Assembly: GCF_024347375.1 (NCBI RefSeq)
Contig: NZ_AP025470.1
Location: 1,736,001-1,800,000 of the forward strand
DNA length: 64,000 nucleotides
Direction of reading: 5' to 3'
Source: Vibrio coralliirubri
Lineage (GTDB): Bacteria > Pseudomonadota > Gammaproteobacteria > Enterobacterales > Vibrionaceae
Positions 23,575 through 33,356 of this stretch are shown one piece after another. The notes below the pieces were generated by a model that saw nothing but the letters and a program-made list of their open reading frames with translations, made no database searches and was not told the DNA's origin. The stretch's first letter is position 1; each line of letters starts with the position of its first letter. The position numbers were made by a program, and so were the translations under genes.

Positions 23575-24054
23575 ATGGAACAACCTTGGTATAAGCAGTT
23601 TTGGCCGTGGTTTTTGATCTTCCTAACCGTTGGCGTTTCTATGCTAACATTGGTTCGAGTCGCGATACTTACCAACCATTCAGTTAACGTTGTCACTGAA
23701 GATTACTATAAAAAAGGTAAAGGTATTAATGTCGACATTTCGAAAGTAAATGTTGCTAAAGAGCTTGGCCTATCAGCTTCAGTTAGCGAGAAAGGTAACT
23801 CAGTTATCATTACCCTAGACAAAGGCAAGCTAGACCACTTCCCTGCTATTAGCGCAATGTTCGTGCACCGAACGCTGCCTGACCGTGACTTTACTCAGCT
23901 ACTGACCGCTGATGCGAGAGGCAACTACACGTTGACTCTGGACCATGAAATGCAAGGTCCATGGTTTATCGAGCTTTCTCCGCATAATTCTGAATGGTTA
24001 GTGCAAGGTCGCATGAACTTCCCTATTGATACTCCTACTCAACTAACGAACTAA
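23575..24054 (+). CDS. ccoH: FixH/CcoH oxidase assembly protein
   Basis: The 159-residue protein begins MEQPWYKQFWPWFLIFLTVG, one membrane helix, then the FixH hallmark VVTEDYYKKGKGIN and a periplasmic beta domain ending PWFIELSPHNSEWLVQGRMN. It assists late assembly of cbb3 oxidase. First of four tightly spaced genes (ccoH, ccoI, ccoS, TauE/DsbD-like). Confidence 0.92.
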   Translation: MEQPWYKQFWPWFLIFLTVGVSMLTLVRVAILTNHSVNVVTEDYYKKGKGINVDISKVNVAKELGLSASVSEKGNSVIITLDKGKLDHFPAISAMFVHRTLPDRDFTQLLTADARGNYTLTLDHEMQGPWFIELSPHNSEWLVQGRMNFPIDTPTQLTN

Positions 24055-24059
24055 AGCTT

Positions 24060-26432
24060 ATGTGTGAATCCTGTTATCACTGCGGTGAAGATGTACCAGC
24101 GGAAACGGATTTTAAAGTAGAAATCTTAGGATCGGTGCGACTTATGTGTTGTCCGGGTTGCGAAACCGTAGCCCAGACAATCGTTGATAGCGGTTTGGTC
24201 TCTTACTACCAATATCGTACCGCTCCAGCTGAAAAAGCAGATCTAGTGCCAGAGCAACTTCTGGCACTCAGTCATTACGACAACGAAGATGTTCAATTGG
24301 AGTTCGTCCGTAACTCTGAAAACACCTCTGAAGTGACATTGTCACTAGAAGGTGTCTCTTGCGCTGCTTGTGCGTGGCTTATTGAGAAGCAAGTCTCTTC
24401 AAAGTTAGGGGTTGTGAGTATTCGTGTTAATACCACGACTAACCGCGCCCTGCTCAGTTGGGACAACACTCAGACAAAACTGAGCGAGCTGTTGTCTGCA
24501 ATCCATACCTTAGGCTACAAAGCCGCACCATTCGAAGCTGATCAACAAGAAGCCGCCTATCATCGTTCGATGAAGAATTATCTCTATCGTCTTGGTATTG
24601 CTGGTTTAGCAACCATGCAGGTCATGATGCTGGCTGTGGCGCTTTATCTTGAAGTCTTTGGTAACCTTGAGCCCGAATTCAAAAGTTACTTCCGTTGGGT
24701 GAGCTTAATCTTCGCAACACCGGTTCTGCTCTACTCTGCATTGCCTTTCTATATCAATGCGTGGCGTAGCCTCAAAGGTCGAACATTGGGTATGGATGTA
24801 CCTGTATCGATTGCTCTGTTGTTTGCCTACGTTGCAAGTTTGGTCGCAACGGTGACAGAGAAAGGTGAAGTATTCTTCGAATCCATCTCGATGTTTACCT
24901 TCTTCTTACTGCTTGGTCGTTTCCTTGAAATGCGAGCTCGTCGTAAAGCAGCAGCCGCTAGTGGTAACCTGCTTAAGCTCGTTCCTGCTATGGCAACAAC
25001 GTTAGATGGCGAACAAGTTCCGGTAAAAACCTTAAAAGTTGGCGACCAAATTCGCGTTCTTCCGGGTGAACACATTCCTGCCGATGGCAAAGTATTATCT
25101 GGCAGAGTCCATATAGATGAATCGATGCTGACTGGCGAATCTATCCATGTGGTCAAAAACGAAGGCGACACCGTCTTCGCCGGTACATTGAATGGTGATG
25201 AATCGTTTGAATTGGAAGTGATGACGTCAAAAGCGGATTCGGTTATTTCCAATATCGTTCGCCTGCAAGACGAAGCGCAATTGTCTAAACCTCGCATCGC
25301 AGAAATTGCTGATGTTGTGGCGCGATACTTTGTTGCGGTGATCTTAATCATCTCATTCGGGACTTGGGTTTACTGGCACCAAACACGACCAGAAGACGCT
25401 TTCTGGATCATGCTTTCGGTATTGGTCGCAACGTGTCCTTGTGCTCTGTCACTGGCAACACCGACGGCGATTACCTGTTCCACTTCTCGCATGGGTAACT
25501 TCGGTATTTTGCTGCGCAAAGGCCACGTATTCGAAACCTTGTGCAAAGTGAATCACTTGATCATCGATAAAACAGGCACATTGACTGAGGGTGATATTCG
25601 TATCAGCCAAGTTGAAACCTTCGCTGAACTTGATAAAGACACTTGTCTCAAAGTAGCGGCGAGCCTGGAACAACACGCTAACCACCCTATCGCTAAAGCG
25701 TTCAAGACTCATATTTCAGATGATATCGAAGTAGAGTCTGTCAATAACGTAATTGGTTCAGGCATCACTGGTGAGTGGAACGGCCAAGAAGTTGCGATTG
25801 GTAGTAGCGAATTCATTCTAGGTGAAGCTCAACCATCGGAAAGCAACGGCATTTACTTGTCGATGGCGGGTCGTCATATCGCGACATTTACTTATGAAGA
25901 TCCCATTCGTAAAGAAAGCATTGAGTTTATTAAGCAATTTAAAGAAGCGGGAATCAAAACGACTCTGCTGACTGGCGACTCTTTGATCAATGCGAAGCCT
26001 GTTGCTGAAGAGATCGGGATTACTGATATTGTTGCTAACGCGAAACCTGAAGATAAACTTGCTTACCTGAACTCTCGAGATGCAAGTGATATTACCATGA
26101 TGGTTGGCGATGGTATTAACGATGCCCCTATTCTTGCGGGTGCTCACCTTTCCGTTGCTATGGGCGGCGGTACCGATGTGGCGAAAGCCTCTGCAGATAT
26201 GGTGTTATTGGGTGATAAGCTCGATAGATTACTTAAGTCGCGTACTTTGGCATTAAAAACGCGTAAGATAATCCGTGAAAACCTAGCTTGGTCATTAGGA
26301 TATAACCTACTGATCCTTCCATTGGCCGTAGCGGGTTTGGTTGCTCCATACATTGCCGTTGTGGGCATGTCTGCCAGCTCTATTATTGTTGTGTCAAACT
26401 CGTTAAGGCTTTTAAAAGAGCAAGGTAAATAA
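24060..26432 (+). CDS. ccoI: copper-transporting P1B-type ATPase for cbb3 assembly
   Basis: The 790-residue protein has an N-terminal Cys cluster (CESCYHCGED, MCCPGCETV), then a metal-binding domain with GVSCAACAW at about 98-106. Eight membrane helices follow with the transport motif CPCALSLATP, the phosphorylation site DKTGTLTEG and the hinge MVGDGINDAP. CcoI/FixI-type pumps export copper to the periplasm for insertion into CcoN rather than for detoxification. A perfect matS site lies in the coding sequence at 24333. It overlaps ccoS by one base. Confidence 0.94.
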   Translation: MCESCYHCGEDVPAETDFKVEILGSVRLMCCPGCETVAQTIVDSGLVSYYQYRTAPAEKADLVPEQLLALSHYDNEDVQLEFVRNSENTSEVTLSLEGVSCAACAWLIEKQVSSKLGVVSIRVNTTTNRALLSWDNTQTKLSELLSAIHTLGYKAAPFEADQQEAAYHRSMKNYLYRLGIAGLATMQVMMLAVALYLEVFGNLEPEFKSYFRWVSLIFATPVLLYSALPFYINAWRSLKGRTLGMDVPVSIALLFAYVASLVATVTEKGEVFFESISMFTFFLLLGRFLEMRARRKAAAASGNLLKLVPAMATTLDGEQVPVKTLKVGDQIRVLPGEHIPADGKVLSGRVHIDESMLTGESIHVVKNEGDTVFAGTLNGDESFELEVMTSKADSVISNIVRLQDEAQLSKPRIAEIADVVARYFVAVILIISFGTWVYWHQTRPEDAFWIMLSVLVATCPCALSLATPTAITCSTSRMGNFGILLRKGHVFETLCKVNHLIIDKTGTLTEGDIRISQVETFAELDKDTCLKVAASLEQHANHPIAKAFKTHISDDIEVESVNNVIGSGITGEWNGQEVAIGSSEFILGEAQPSESNGIYLSMAGRHIATFTYEDPIRKESIEFIKQFKEAGIKTTLLTGDSLINAKPVAEEIGITDIVANAKPEDKLAYLNSRDASDITMMVGDGINDAPILAGAHLSVAMGGGTDVAKASADMVLLGDKLDRLLKSRTLALKTRKIIRENLAWSLGYNLLILPLAVAGLVAPYIAVVGMSASSIIVVSNSLRLLKEQGK
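24333..24345. promoter_or_regulatory. matS site (MatP binding)
   Basis: GTGACATTGTCAC fits the MatP consensus GTGACRNYGTCAC at every position. It lies inside ccoI, 8 kb from dif, as expected in the Ter macrodomain. Confidence 0.8.
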
Positions 26433-26668
26433 TGGAAAGTTTATACATCCTGATCCCCATTGCGATTGTACTGGTGTGCATTGCTGTTGGTATTTTTCTA
26501 TGGGCGGTGAAGAGCGAACAGTTTGAAGACCTAGAACGTCAAGGTCACAACATTCTGTTTGATGAAGACGAAAAGGCTCACAACCATTCTGATAGCAAAC
26601 CTGTCAAGAATGAGAAAGCTAACAGCGAAAGCCAAACTAACGTAGACAAAAAGAACGATGACGCCTGA
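26432..26668 (+). CDS. ccoS: cbb3 oxidase assembly protein CcoS
   Basis: The 78-residue protein has one membrane helix (LYILIPIAIVLVCIAVGIFL) followed by the CcoS signature WAVKSEQFEDLERQGHNILF. A longer than usual acidic/lysine-rich tail runs to residue 78. It is needed for cofactor insertion into CcoN. It overlaps ccoI by one base and the next gene by 11 bases. Confidence 0.93.
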   Translation: MESLYILIPIAIVLVCIAVGIFLWAVKSEQFEDLERQGHNILFDEDEKAHNHSDSKPVKNEKANSESQTNVDKKNDDA

Positions 26669-27332
26669 TTGGATCGGAGCCTTTGTTGTTGGATTGATCG
26701 GCGCAGGCCACTGCATGGGAATGTGTGGTGGTATTGCGTCGCTTCTTTCGATTGGCAACAGTAAACCTTCCCCTGTTATTCCCCTGCTTTATAACCTAGG
26801 ACGCTTGCTAAGCTATGCCGTGATTGGTGGTGTGATTGGCGGTGCAATCTCTTCGATAGGTCAGCTAAGCGATTTTAACGCTCTGCTGGGTTGGCTGCGA
26901 TTATTTGCTGCTGGCTTCATGATCGTCTTAGGTTTGTATATCGGTAAATGGTGGTTCGGCTTGTTGTTCTTTGAAAAAGTCGGACAGAAGCTATGGCGCT
27001 ATATTTCTCCTTTAGGTAAATCATTTCTACCATTGAAGCACCCTAGTCACGCTTTACCGTTTGGCTTTATTTGGGGTTGGCTGCCATGCGGCTTGGTTTA
27101 CTCTATGCTTACGTGGGCAGCCGTATCAGGAAGTTGGTACAACGGAGCCGGTATCATGCTTGCTTTCGGTTTAGGTACGCTTCCGGCAATGCTCACCGTT
27201 GGTATGGGCGCTAATTTCCTCAAAAAACTGCAACAAGCTGACTTATTTCGCCAATTAGGCGCAATTTTAATCCTCCTTTACGGTTTCTATACCGGATATA
27301 TGGCATTGCAGCTCATTATTTATACCGTATAG
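26658..27332 (+). CDS. TauE/SafE- or DsbD_2-like membrane protein
   Basis: The 224-residue protein has about six helices. GAGHCMGMCGG (about 13-23) and GWLPCGLVYSML (about 137-148) form the paired Cys/Met motifs seen in the DsbD_2/sulfite-exporter-like family that follows ccoS in many proteobacteria. The Cys and Met residues in the membrane would suit copper or thiol handling for oxidase assembly. That function is inferred from context. Confidence 0.75.
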   Translation: MTPDWIGAFVVGLIGAGHCMGMCGGIASLLSIGNSKPSPVIPLLYNLGRLLSYAVIGGVIGGAISSIGQLSDFNALLGWLRLFAAGFMIVLGLYIGKWWFGLLFFEKVGQKLWRYISPLGKSFLPLKHPSHALPFGFIWGWLPCGLVYSMLTWAAVSGSWYNGAGIMLAFGLGTLPAMLTVGMGANFLKKLQQADLFRQLGAILILLYGFYTGYMALQLIIYTV

Positions 27333-27388
27333 GCAATCTTTAAATCCGGTTTTTTTACTACCCAACTGGATAAAGGAATGCTAAAATA

Positions 27389-27402
27389 TTGACGTATATC
27401 AA
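27389..27402 (+). promoter_or_regulatory. FNR-type box upstream of fnr
   Basis: TTGACGTATATCAA matches the Fnr consensus TTGATNNNNATCAA except for one base. It sits only 17-30 bp before the fnr ATG, a place that suits repression, i.e. negative autoregulation, as known for E. coli fnr. Confidence 0.65.
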
Positions 27403-27418
27403 ATAGTGAAAGATTGTT

Positions 27419-28165
27419 ATGATTTCTGAAAAGCCTGTGACGAAACGTGTTCAGTCTGGTGGCTGTGCGATCCATTGCCAGGATTGTAGTATTAGCCAGC
27501 TCTGTATTCCGTTTACTTTGAATGAATCTGAACTCGATCAACTTGATCAGATCATTGAGAGAAAAAAGCCTATTCAAAAAGGCCAAGAGTTATTTAAAGC
27601 CGGTGACGAGCTTAAATCTCTATATGCTATTCGCTCTGGAACGATCAAGAGCTACACGATTACCGAGCAAGGTGATGAGCAGATTACTGCATTCCACCTA
27701 GCGGGCGATCTTGTTGGCTTCGATGCGATTACTGGTGACCAACACCCTAGCTTCGCACAAGCGCTAGAAACTTCTATGGTATGTGAAATCCCATATGAGA
27801 TTCTTGATGACCTATCAGGAAAAATGCCTAAATTGCGTCAGCAAATTATGCGCCTGATGAGTAACGAGATTAAAGGTGACCAAGAAATGATTCTGCTTCT
27901 TTCTAAGAAGAACGCGGAAGAGCGCCTTGCTGCATTCCTTTACAACCTTTCTACTCGCTTCTCTCAACGTGGCTTCAGCCCGCGTGAGTTCCGCCTAACG
28001 ATGACTCGTGGCGATATTGGTAACTACCTTGGTTTGACTGTTGAAACAATCAGCCGTCTTCTAGGCCGTTTCCAAAAAGCAGACATCTTGAGCGTTAAAG
28101 GCAAATATATCACTATCGAAGATCACGATGCGTTGATGGAACTTGCTGGCGTTTCAAAAGAATAG
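27419..28165 (+). CDS. fnr: Fnr oxygen-sensing regulator
   Basis: The 248-residue CRP/FNR protein has N-terminal cluster cysteines at 16, 20, 23 and 29 ([14 protein letters not shown]) and the fourth ligand Cys in [11 protein letters not shown]. It has a cyclic-nucleotide-type beta barrel, a dimer helix and a C-terminal helix-turn-helix with [22 protein letters not shown] and R in the recognition helix (ETISR) are those of Fnr. It controls anaerobic respiration genes, plausibly including the cco and fdh clusters in this window. Confidence 0.96.
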   Translation: MISEKPVTKRVQSGGCAIHCQDCSISQLCIPFTLNESELDQLDQIIERKKPIQKGQELFKAGDELKSLYAIRSGTIKSYTITEQGDEQITAFHLAGDLVGFDAITGDQHPSFAQALETSMVCEIPYEILDDLSGKMPKLRQQIMRLMSNEIKGDQEMILLLSKKNAEERLAAFLYNLSTRFSQRGFSPREFRLTMTRGDIGNYLGLTVETISRLLGRFQKADILSVKGKYITIEDHDALMELAGVSKE

Positions 28166-28297
28166 TCTAGATATCAATGATGTAGTTCAATAATGAGCTA
28201 CATCATGTTTCTCTCTTAAAACCTCTTATATTTCTCTTAATCTCTCCATAACTACGCTACATTATTTATATGTTCGGTCTGAAAAGTAGGCTTAGTT

Positions 28298-29248
28298 ATG
28301 AGTATCTATAACAAAATTTTAGTTGTCGCAGACATTAATCACGATGAGCAACCTGCTCTAGTTCGTGCTATCCAACTTGCTAAGAAAAGCACCTCAACAA
28401 GCCACATCACTTTCTTTTTGTCGATATACGACTTCTCGTATGAAATGACATCTATGCTCTCTATCGATGAAAGAGACGCAATGCGCAAAGGCGTCATTCA
28501 TCAACGCGAAATTTGGATGAATAAAGTCGCAGAACCTTACCTAGATGATTCTATTGAATTTAATGTACAAGTGGTTTGGCATAACCGCCCGTATGAAGCG
28601 ATCATTGCCGAGGTATATAGTGGCGAGCACGATATCTTAATCAAAGGCACGCGAAAGCACGATACCTTGGAATCTGTCATCTTCACTCCAACCGATTGGC
28701 ACTTATTGAGAAAGTGCCCTAGCCCAGTGCTATTGGTTAAAAACGATTTCTGGCCAGATCACGCGAAGATTTTTGCTTCAGTTCATGTAGGTTCTGAAAC
28801 AGAAGCTCATTTAGAGCTTAACGATACGATGGTCGACAGATTGCTAGAGATCACCGGTCGTTTGGATGCAGAACCTTTCTTGGTGAATGCCTACCCGGTG
28901 ACACCTGCGAATATTACCATTGAACTGCCAGAGTTTGATCCAACGTCTTATACCGACGCAGTTCGTGGTCATCACTTAACAGCAATGAAAGCATTGCGCC
29001 AGAAGCACGGTATGTGTGAAGAGCAAACTGTGGTCGAGCAAGGCTTGCCTGAAGATGTTATTCCTCGTGTCGCTTCTGAAAATAACGCTGCTATGGTGAT
29101 CCTAGGCACAACCGGTCGTACTGGCTTGTCTGCCGTATTTATTGGTAATACAGCGGAACATGTTATCGATAAGATTAACTGTGATGTGTTGGCTCTTAAA
29201 CCGTCTGGTTACGTGAGCCCACTAGATCCTAACCTTTCGAAAGGTTAA
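28298..29248 (+). CDS. uspE: universal stress protein UspE
   Basis: The 316-residue protein has two tandem Usp domains (about 4-150 and 160-305). The second keeps the nucleotide-binding-like block MVILGTTGRTGLSAVFIGNT. The fnr-uspE neighbourhood is the standard one in gamma-proteobacteria. It acts in the cytoplasm in stress and motility control; its partners are not clear. Confidence 0.93.
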   Translation: MSIYNKILVVADINHDEQPALVRAIQLAKKSTSTSHITFFLSIYDFSYEMTSMLSIDERDAMRKGVIHQREIWMNKVAEPYLDDSIEFNVQVVWHNRPYEAIIAEVYSGEHDILIKGTRKHDTLESVIFTPTDWHLLRKCPSPVLLVKNDFWPDHAKIFASVHVGSETEAHLELNDTMVDRLLEITGRLDAEPFLVNAYPVTPANITIELPEFDPTSYTDAVRGHHLTAMKALRQKHGMCEEQTVVEQGLPEDVIPRVASENNAAMVILGTTGRTGLSAVFIGNTAEHVIDKINCDVLALKPSGYVSPLDPNLSKG

Positions 29249-29270
29249 GTCAGAGAAAAGTTTAACTTAT

Positions 29271-29307
29271 AAAAAAACGCCTCAAGCATTGCTTGAGGCG
29301 TTTTTGT
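29271..29307. terminator. bidirectional terminator between uspE and ttcA
   Basis: AACGCCTCAAGC (29276-29287) pairs with GCTTGAGGCGTT (29291-29302). An A run precedes the stem and a T run follows, so it can work in both directions. Confidence 0.9.
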
Positions 29308-29370
29308 TTATCTAGAGCAACGCCATTCCAAATACAGAATCGCTAATATCATCTTTATCCAGTCAATTGG

Positions 29371-30264
29371 CTAAACGTTCGTTACGTCGATGAACATTGA
29401 CTCATCAATGTTAGAAGATGAGATTTCAGCTTCTTCGAATTCGTACGCTTTGCGGTCTTCACTACGGTCTAGTGGAAGGTTCACGAAGTCAAACAGCTCG
29501 CGGTCAGCCAGTTGGCTTGGACTTACGTTCTGGATTGACTTGAAGATCTTCTCAACACGACCTGGCGTCTTCTTATCCCAATCAATTAGCATCGCTTTAA
29601 TGTTCTGACGCTGTAGGTTCTCTTGAGAGCCACATAGGTTACAAGGAATGATTGGGAACTCTTTGTGCTCAGCGTATTTGATTAGGTCCGTTTCACGACA
29701 GTAAGTCAGTGGACGAATAACAACGTTACGACCATCATCTGAACGAAGCTTTGGTGGCATAGCCTTTAAGCGCGCACCGTGGAACATGTTTAGGAACATG
29801 GTCTCAACGATGTCGTCTAAGTGGTGACCTAGTGCGATCTTAGTTGCACCAATCTTCTCTGCGAATGAGTACAAAGTACCACGACGAAGACGAGAACATA
29901 GGCCACACGTTGTTTTGCCTTCTGGCACTTTCTCTTTAACCACTGAATACGTGTCTTTATCTACGATGTAGTAAGGAATGTTCAGTGTTTCAAAGTACTC
30001 AGGAAGAATGTGTTCAGGGAACCCAGGTTGTTTTTGATCTAGGTTTACTGCCACAACATCAAATTTGATCGGTGCTGCTTCACGTAAACGTAGCAAAATG
30101 TCTAGCATCGCAAATGAATCTTTACCGCCACTAATACATGCCATTACTACGTCATTCTCTTCGATCATGTTGTAGTCGATGATGGCATTTCCAACATTTC
30201 TTCTCAGACGTTTCTGAAGTTTGTTGAATTCAAGTGTTTCTTTTCTATTATCGTTTTGGTTCAT
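29371..30264 (-). CDS. ttcA: tRNA 2-thiocytidine(32) synthetase TtcA
   Basis: The 297-residue protein begins [23 protein letters not shown]-loop motif [11 protein letters not shown] binds ATP, and two CxxC motifs (CGLC, CNLC) hold the Fe-S cluster. It thiolates C32 of some tRNAs. The ATG opposite 30264 is preferred to an in-frame GTG 12 bases upstream because it aligns with the E. coli N-terminus and has GAGAG 6 bases ahead. Confidence 0.95.
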   Translation of the reverse strand: MNQNDNRKETLEFNKLQKRLRRNVGNAIIDYNMIEENDVVMACISGGKDSFAMLDILLRLREAAPIKFDVVAVNLDQKQPGFPEHILPEYFETLNIPYYIVDKDTYSVVKEKVPEGKTTCGLCSRLRRGTLYSFAEKIGATKIALGHHLDDIVETMFLNMFHGARLKAMPPKLRSDDGRNVVIRPLTYCRETDLIKYAEHKEFPIIPCNLCGSQENLQRQNIKAMLIDWDKKTPGRVEKIFKSIQNVSPSQLADRELFDFVNLPLDRSEDRKAYEFEEAEISSSNIDESMFIDVTNV

Positions 30265-30276
30265 TGCGACTCTCAC

Positions 30277-30584
30277 ACCGTCGTATTACCGACTGTAGAT
30301 TGCTAGTGGGACTGTTTTAGGGCGTGGATTATACGGATTTTTATTTGATGTTGAAATAGTAACGGCAGGATAAACAAGCTGAGTAATAGAAAGATTCTGC
30401 TTTTATTGTTCGATAAGCGCCCTAAACGGTAGAGAAACGTGGCTTCACAAGCTTTCGGTTTGTATTGCAGATAAAGAAAAGCAGCCTGCTCTTATTCGAT
30501 GAGGCTGCTTTAAGATATGTCATAAAAGCTTAGGGGAATGATTCCGCTAAGCTTTTACTTCACTAACAATGATTCCATTAAAAA
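30277..30584. other. spacer with two hairpins
   Basis: No gene is seen. AAGCAGCCT/AGGCTGCTT (30479-30487/30502-30510), and a long stem AAAAGCTTAG...CTAAGCTTTT (30524-30556) with GGAAT/ATTCC inside. Both read as terminators for the minus-strand gene ending at 30585. Confidence 0.6.
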
Positions 30585-31235
30585 TTATTGCGCGGGAATG
30601 TAGGGTAATACGCGAACTGTTGGTTCTGGTAACGTGATGCTGTCACTTCCATTCAGTTCTTCTAAGGTGAATTTCGCTCGCCCTTCTTTGATTGGTAGTT
30701 GCTTACCATTTGAAAGCTCGATGTTACCTTCCAGCTTATTAGCGAACTCTAGCGTTAGCCCTTGGATATCTGGCGTGAACCAACCAGAGAACATGCCGCT
30801 GACGTCTTCAAGCATCGCCTGCATCTGTGGTAATAGGTTTTCTATCTGTGCAACTTCTACTGTGCCAGCTAAAGGCTCTTGAGTCATCACAACTAAAGAG
30901 TACGCACACTCTTGTTCTTGAGTTTGTACAAAGATAAGAGGGTTTGCTGAGCGTAGGTTTTGATCTACCGGTAGAAGCAGTTCATTGGCTGGAGAGACTT
31001 TTAGCTCTTCGTAGTGCTCTTCTTTTTCCATCCAAGCTTTGCTGATGTGACAGGTTTGCTGAGCTTGTTGATCAACAAAGAAGACCGCAACTTTGACATC
31101 ATCATGCCCTTCTTTGGTGTTGTTTTTCAGCTGAGTATAAAGCTTAGAATACGTGAACATGTATTCTTGCGCTGAAGCAGGAAGAGAAACCCCAAGGCTT
31201 AATGAGGCTAATAAAGCGAGTGCTGTCTTTTTCAT
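30585..31235 (-). CDS. DUF2987 family periplasmic protein
   Basis: The 216-residue protein has a signal peptide (MKKTALALLASLSLGVSLPASA). The mature part begins QEYMFTYSKLYTQLKNNTKE and contains VAVFFVDQQAQQTCHISKAW and EQECAYSLVVMTQEPL, as in DUF2987 proteins of vibrios. Two cysteines could form a disulfide. Function unknown. Confidence 0.75.
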   Translation of the reverse strand: MKKTALALLASLSLGVSLPASAQEYMFTYSKLYTQLKNNTKEGHDDVKVAVFFVDQQAQQTCHISKAWMEKEEHYEELKVSPANELLLPVDQNLRSANPLIFVQTQEQECAYSLVVMTQEPLAGTVEVAQIENLLPQMQAMLEDVSGMFSGWFTPDIQGLTLEFANKLEGNIELSNGKQLPIKEGRAKFTLEELNGSDSITLPEPTVRVLPYIPAQ

Positions 31236-31358
31236 TATTATAATCTTGTCGAAGTTGAGCGTTTATAAATAGAAAGAGCAGCCAATGAGCTGCTCTTTTT
31301 GTGACATTACTTGGTATAAGCCGACTATCGAAGGCAACCAAGTTGGTATCAAAATGAG

Positions 31359-32207
31359 TTACTTTTTCCAGTATACCTCGTTGTGACGGATCATAGCTTG
31401 TAAATCAGTCACATAGTCGGAACCTCGCTCAGAATATTTTAACAAGCCATTGGTGAGCTCTGTCGCCGTTGCGGTTGTTAAAAGGTCATCACCTTGCGCA
31501 GCAAGTTTTGCACGAATCGCTCTTAGATCGGCGTAAGCACGATTACGATTAAGGTTCATGAAGTAACGATGTACGGATTCTTGGCTTGAAGAGAAAGTGG
31601 CGACTTCATGCGAGCTACCTTCGTTACGTTGTAGCGGAACAAGGCCACAACCTTTGGTGTAACACCAATGTCCAAAATAGTTGTTCGCTTTGGTGGCGAA
31701 ACGCGATGTTCCCCAAGCTGACTCATTTGCTGCCTGTGTCAGTACAAGCGCTTCTGGCAGCACATTGACGCGGTTAAGCATCTCTGTCAGCCATGCCTGA
31801 TCCAAACCTTCACTAGGCACTGGCAAGCTGTATAACTTCCCTAACCTTTTCGCATAAGACGCGTCTTCAGAATCAATACTGCTTAAACCAGATTCAGAGA
31901 GCTTAGTTAAAAACGCGCGCTCTTTGGTGATACGCTTGTTTTCAATATTGATGCTTGGACGAAGGAACGAAAAGAACGTGTCCTTTTTCTCATTCACATC
32001 TTCGATGGCTGCAAAGTTTGGTGTGCTCGAAGAAACCGTCAAGTCACCAAACTGGTCAGCTGAATTGGAGGTCTGTTCTGTCGTACGTCGACGCTCTTCT
32101 TCTTGGTAAATATAAGGACCAATCAGTGAAATAGAGCCAACAAGAGCCAGTGCCGTCACTTTAAGCGCAAGTGATTTACTTGTGCTTGCCTGTGTGTCTT
32201 TATGCAT
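31359..32207 (-). CDS. Bax-like glucosaminidase-domain protein
   Basis: The 282-residue protein is anchored by an N-terminal helix (LKVTALALVGSISLIGPYIY). The C-terminal half is a Bax/FlgJ-type glucosaminidase domain with the catalytic Glu in LTQAANESAWGTSRF and GHWCYTKGCGLVP. It would cleave peptidoglycan glycan strands in the periplasm. The start MHKDTQASTS at 32207 is chosen over an upstream in-frame ATG (32288) because it gives a normal signal anchor and an 8-bp overlap with the preceding gene. Confidence 0.82.
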   Translation of the reverse strand: MHKDTQASTSKSLALKVTALALVGSISLIGPYIYQEEERRRTTEQTSNSADQFGDLTVSSSTPNFAAIEDVNEKKDTFFSFLRPSINIENKRITKERAFLTKLSESGLSSIDSEDASYAKRLGKLYSLPVPSEGLDQAWLTEMLNRVNVLPEALVLTQAANESAWGTSRFATKANNYFGHWCYTKGCGLVPLQRNEGSSHEVATFSSSQESVHRYFMNLNRNRAYADLRAIRAKLAAQGDDLLTTATATELTNGLLKYSERGSDYVTDLQAMIRHNEVYWKK

Positions 32208-33027
32208 CGAACACCTGTGGATTTTTGTTATTGTCGTCGTTATTGCTGTCGTTGTTATCGTCATCGCTCTTTGGACGATCTGAAGCAATCAGTTTCAACT
32301 TGATGCCAAACATCTCACGGTAAAGGATACCTTTCACGTGGAAGAAGAACGGAAGAACGAAGATTAAGCCAATGCCGTACATCATCGCAGCCACGATGAA
32401 CATCAACATAACCATTAGGTAAATAGACGCGACTACGAAGATCTTCTTGTTTACCGCTCTTAATGAAAGCAGCAGCGATTGCATTGGCGGCACTTTCTTA
32501 TCACATATAAGCAGAATCGAATGGCTGAACGCAAGTGAGAAGTAGATAGACAAGAACGGCAGAATCATACCTGCGATGCCTTGAAGCATTAGGCTAAACA
32601 AAGTCACTAGAATAACCGGAACCGTAAACTGCAAACCTTTACCGATGTGGCGCACTTTGGTTTGTAGGCCAGCGGCGTGGCTCATTGCCATTAAACAGAT
32701 ACCAGCATAGATAGGCGCACTGATCACTTCATAGCTAAAGTTCGCAATAAAAATCGATTCAACGATTTGTGGCGTGAACGACTCTGGGTCGATAACTGCA
32801 TCCAAGATAACCGCAGGATCACCAAGCTGTAGTTTTAGTGCGATATAAAAGATAGCGAGCTGCACAAACATCAAAGCAATAATCGCTGGGGAAAACGAAA
32901 GAAAGTGACTTATCGTATGTTTCCAAGCTTCTTGGAATACAGCCGTTGCTTTGAGCTCATAATCGCCAGAAAGTGCACGGTTGATACTACCGCCCAAATT
33001 AAAATCTTTTTCGATGTCGTTGTTCAT
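32200..33027 (-). CDS. multi-spanning membrane protein of unknown function
   Basis: The 275-residue protein has about six hydrophobic segments from residue 40 on (FSPAIIALMFVQLAIFYIAL; VPVILVTLFSLMLQGIAGMI; FIVAAMMYGIGLIFVLPFFF). The acidic Asn/Asp-rich C-terminal tail includes DDDNNDSNNDDNN. It resembles the loosely defined YciC-like or BPSS1780-like membrane families but is not confidently assigned. It overlaps the glucosaminidase gene and is probably co-transcribed with it. Confidence 0.6.
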   Translation of the reverse strand: MNNDIEKDFNLGGSINRALSGDYELKATAVFQEAWKHTISHFLSFSPAIIALMFVQLAIFYIALKLQLGDPAVILDAVIDPESFTPQIVESIFIANFSYEVISAPIYAGICLMAMSHAAGLQTKVRHIGKGLQFTVPVILVTLFSLMLQGIAGMILPFLSIYFSLAFSHSILLICDKKVPPMQSLLLSLRAVNKKIFVVASIYLMVMLMFIVAAMMYGIGLIFVLPFFFHVKGILYREMFGIKLKLIASDRPKSDDDNNDSNNDDNNKNPQVFDA

Positions 33028-33356
33028 ATTGATACCTAGGTGTGCCGATTAAGCGAAGCCACCTAACTTATTGATAAAAAATTACCTTCATTATACTCAT
33101 ATGTCGGATACAAACTAAAATATGAATCTGTAACAAGGCTTGCTTTTGCGTCTTAATGGTTAATAATTAGACACTTGTTAGGGTGTAAACCCAGTAAATA
33201 ACAGTATGGTAAAGGATGTTTACTTTTACCTGCGAAATTTTTTATCTTCGAAAGGTAAAAAATGCTTTGAATTCACGTTTTTGGTGATTATGATGCGCGC
33301 CTTAAAGGTGTATAGCAACAGGTCTCAAATAGAACCAAGGTGGAGAAAAACAGACG
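33028..33356. other. divergent intergenic region before the pot operon
   Basis: About 330 AT-rich bases between a minus-strand membrane protein gene and potA. They must hold promoters for both directions; no motif stood out clearly enough to name. Confidence 0.4.
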
